This document shows positions 61,772 to 64,000 of a DNA stretch of 64,000 nt, piece after piece. Position 1 is the first letter of the stretch. Every line of letters begins with the position of its first letter. Below the pieces are notes generated by a model, which saw only the letters and a program-made list of their open reading frames with translations, made no database searches and was not told where the DNA came from. The stretch is from Eucommia ulmoides (lineage: Eukaryota > Streptophyta > Magnoliopsida > Garryales > Eucommiaceae), in the NCBI GenBank assembly GCA_016647705.1, contig CM028334.1, positions 5,084,046-5,148,045 on the forward strand. Reading direction: 5' to 3'. A program made the position numbers and the translations under genes.

Positions 61772-63266
61772 TGTAATATCCCGGAAATTCATATTTTTGA
61801 AAAATATTATTTTAATATTTTTTGAGACGATTTTGTGAAGGTAGAATATAAATATATACTTAATAATTTTTGGAGTTAAATATTAAATTTATATTTTTGA
61901 AAATATTATTTTAATATTTTTAGAGTATTGTGTATATTATGTAAATTTGTAGTATAAATAATATTTGATAATTTTTTAAGTTAAATATTAAATTTATATT
62001 TTTTAAAAAATTTAGGACTATTATATTATTTAAAATATATTTTTAAAATTTTTAGGATATAATAAATATTTTTTTGTTTTAAAGGGTGTTAACTATAATT
62101 TTACATTCCTTATTTATTAAGGAAGCGTTTGTAGGCCACAAAAATTGAAGGAAGCAAAGGCAAGACACGTGTATGGGTCATTAGAATATAATGATATAAT
62201 AATAATAAGATAGTAAATTGATGATCATGCCTATCACTCTTTCGGCTATATATATATATGAATATTAAGTTACAGTGAATTAATGGTTCTTGAGCGAGAT
62301 TAATATTCTGGTTAGGATCTCGGCTTCGCATTTTTGGTAGAATTTTTAATTCTTTTAATACATATATTTAATTTTTTTATTGTGTGATTTATGTTGTTAT
62401 TATTGTAGAATTTTAACTGTTAAATTTTGATAAAATAATTATAATTATGTGGAAATTACGTGGAAACCATGTTAAGGTGTTTTATTTGTTATATTAATTA
62501 AATGCACATATTAGAGGGGTTAGAATTCTACTGAGCGTTGGCTCACAACTCCACAGTTTTGATTACAGGGCCGGTGAGAGCGAAACGGCGACATGAATGA
62601 TATAAGAAATTATGTTTGTAATAATTGTAGTTAATATTTACCGTTGTAAAAACTGACTCGATAAATTGAATATAATTATTGTCGTCGTATTGTAAAATTT
62701 AAATCGATAATTATAATTGTCGCCATAATTGTATATTAAATTACAAATTTAAACGTTAGTATTAAATTGACTGGTGTCAGGATTTGTTGGGGTATCTAAA
62801 AATAATGCGGCAACATGAATTTCAGCTAAATTTCTAATTAATTTATAATATTTGAATTTCTTATTTACTAGTACAAAAATTGGATTAATCAATTCGATAT
62901 TTGTGATCGTCGTCATTGTTTGATAAATTTCTCGGATTAATCCAGGATACATTATTGGTTATTCGATTGAATTTAAATTGTAATTATTATATTTATTAGT
63001 TACCGTTGTGAAATTGACAATTAAAAATTATCGCAATTGTTTGTAAAATTTATCCAATTGTATAGAATAAAAATATTGATAATTCAGTTTTAGTTGAATC
63101 CTTCAATAGGGAGAAACCGCGTAGCGGCCCTGGAAAATCGGGTCGTTACAGGTAGTATTGGAGCTGAATTAATAGTAACGGTGAAATATTTGTAAACGGT
63201 GAAATATTTGGGACAAAATTCTCTATAGAAGAAACCGAGTAATAGCCCTGAAAACGGGTCATTACA
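61772..63266 (+). mobile_element. DEL-4: single-LTR unit with doubled end, same layout as DEL-1
   Basis: It begins TGTAATATCCCGG. A full LTR ends with GGGTCGTTACA near 63150. A primer-site-like stretch (GGTAGTATTGGAGC), a spacer and a second short LTR end finishing GGGTCATTACA at 63266 follow. Flanks GATTA and GATTG fit a 5-bp duplication with one change. Its length (1495) is close to DEL-1 (1510). No coding capacity. Confidence 0.7.
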
Positions 63267-63275
63267 GATTGTGTG

Positions 63276-63439
63276 AAAATTCTAATATTATTAGTCTGCA
63301 TAGTACTGTTTTTGATAGTGAGATTTCCCTGCCCATCACTGTTAGGCGTTGTCTACATAATGATGAGTTAAGAATTCCTCACATTCGGTTGTAATGCTTG
63401 TTCCACCTAATAAAAAATTTATTTTTCTAAAAAAAAAAA
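63276..63439 (+). mobile_element. Short poly-A-tailed retroposon (LINE tail or SINE)
   Basis: About 160 bases ending in CCACCTAATAAAAAATTT and an A run at 63429-63437, followed by AAGTGATTGCGTG (63438-63450). The same 13-mer with one change stood to the left before DEL-4 was inserted: AAGT at 61763-61766 joined to GATTGTGTG at 63267-63275. A poly-A tail with a 13-bp flanking duplication is typical of LINE-driven insertion. No ORF. Confidence 0.5.
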
Positions 63440-63664
63440 GTGATTGCGTGGAGATTACTGAAAAACACTTTAATGACTATTCTTACAAAGAAGAAATGAA
63501 CAAATACAGGTTGTAAACAGGTCTTTCGAATATTAAAATACACTTTTATTTAATGTTTCTGCATAAATTTGCATACACTTACTTTTATTTTTATATTTTA
63601 TTGAAGATGCTAAGGTGGATGGTTGAAGGGACGAGAATGAATTAAATTAAAATCGAGTTTTTTT
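63440..63664. other. AT-rich intergenic stretch
   Basis: No gene is recognised. Confidence 0.4.
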
Positions 63665-63912
63665 AACGATCGGCGTCCTTTACTATTTAAGGCCCAACTG
63701 GAAGTCCATAATTTTGACTTTTGATTTGACTGGAATTTAGAAAGTCAAATTATTGAGGCTTCATTAGTCAACACGTGTATTTAGTGAAAAAAAACCTTTA
63801 TTTAATTTAACATTATAAATGTAAAATATTATTAATGAATTAAGTTAAATTATCTAACCTGTACCGTGTGGATTCTACAAAATAATTAATACAGTGAATA
63901 CAAAAGTTAAGA
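63665..63912 (+). repeat. 240-bp direct repeat, copy 2
   Basis: Second copy of 58888-59125. It is followed by GTGCATTTGGTTGGACAGAA, which may be the start of a MITE running out of the window. Confidence 0.7.
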
Positions 63913-64000
63913 GTGCATTTGGTTGGACAGAATAGAGTAGAAAGAAATTGTAATTCCATGTTCGATTTCGATTACTTTGTTTGATTATTCAATTAAATAA

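Overview
The window looks like nuclear DNA of a flowering plant, probably a eudicot. It is AT-rich, the host genes have plant-type introns, and most of the length is layered LTR retrotransposons of plant Ty3/gypsy and Ty1/copia kinds, plus hAT-like elements, MITEs, a TRIM and a LINE tail. I see no organelle, bacterial or viral gene block, no rRNA or tRNA gene and no CRISPR array.

Only two host genes can be supported. The first is a two-exon gene on the + strand (13972-14115 and 16595-16750). It encodes a 99-residue acidic plant protein of unknown function. Its 2.5 kb intron holds a well-bounded hAT element, and a 26-bp hairpin lies just after its stop. The second is a two-exon gene on the - strand (23481-23349 and 23250-22796). 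It encodes a 195-residue PB1-domain protein.

Region by region: 1-13272 is a broken Tat-type gypsy element (TAT-1, +) with RT, RNase H and integrase remains, a 75-bp repeat array, an antisense gene remnant and a 342-bp 3' LTR. Two Tekay/Del-like elements sit inside it (1656-3165 and 4800-9235), each with target-site duplications. 13273-24297 is the gene-bearing interval with hAT, MITE and tandem-repeat material. 24298-30224 is a gag-only gypsy element (TAT-4, -) flanked by ATTTA. 30225-34284 is intergenic, with a second hAT-like relic, a TRIM and microsatellites.

34285-58838 is a dense nest. A fragment of Tat pol (35396-36221) lies between two related long LTRs. A gypsy element with an Athila-like primer site (36222-46631) has a Tekay/Del element (36932-42704) inside its 3' LTR and an open 241-codon frame next to its primer site. 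A large Tat element (TAT-2, 46632-58838, -) has its gag interrupted twice, by a Sirevirus-like LTR (54758-56982) and by a solo LTR (53222-54607). 58839-64000 is AT-rich intergenic DNA with a 240-bp direct repeat, a Tekay/Del unit (61772-63266) and a short poly-A-tailed retroposon.

Nothing here forms an operon-like system. The points most worth a second look are the two RNA-structure signals in the 99-residue gene, the recurring one-and-a-bit-LTR structure shared by two distant elements, and the 241-codon frame. All calls come from reading the sequence; no database search was run.
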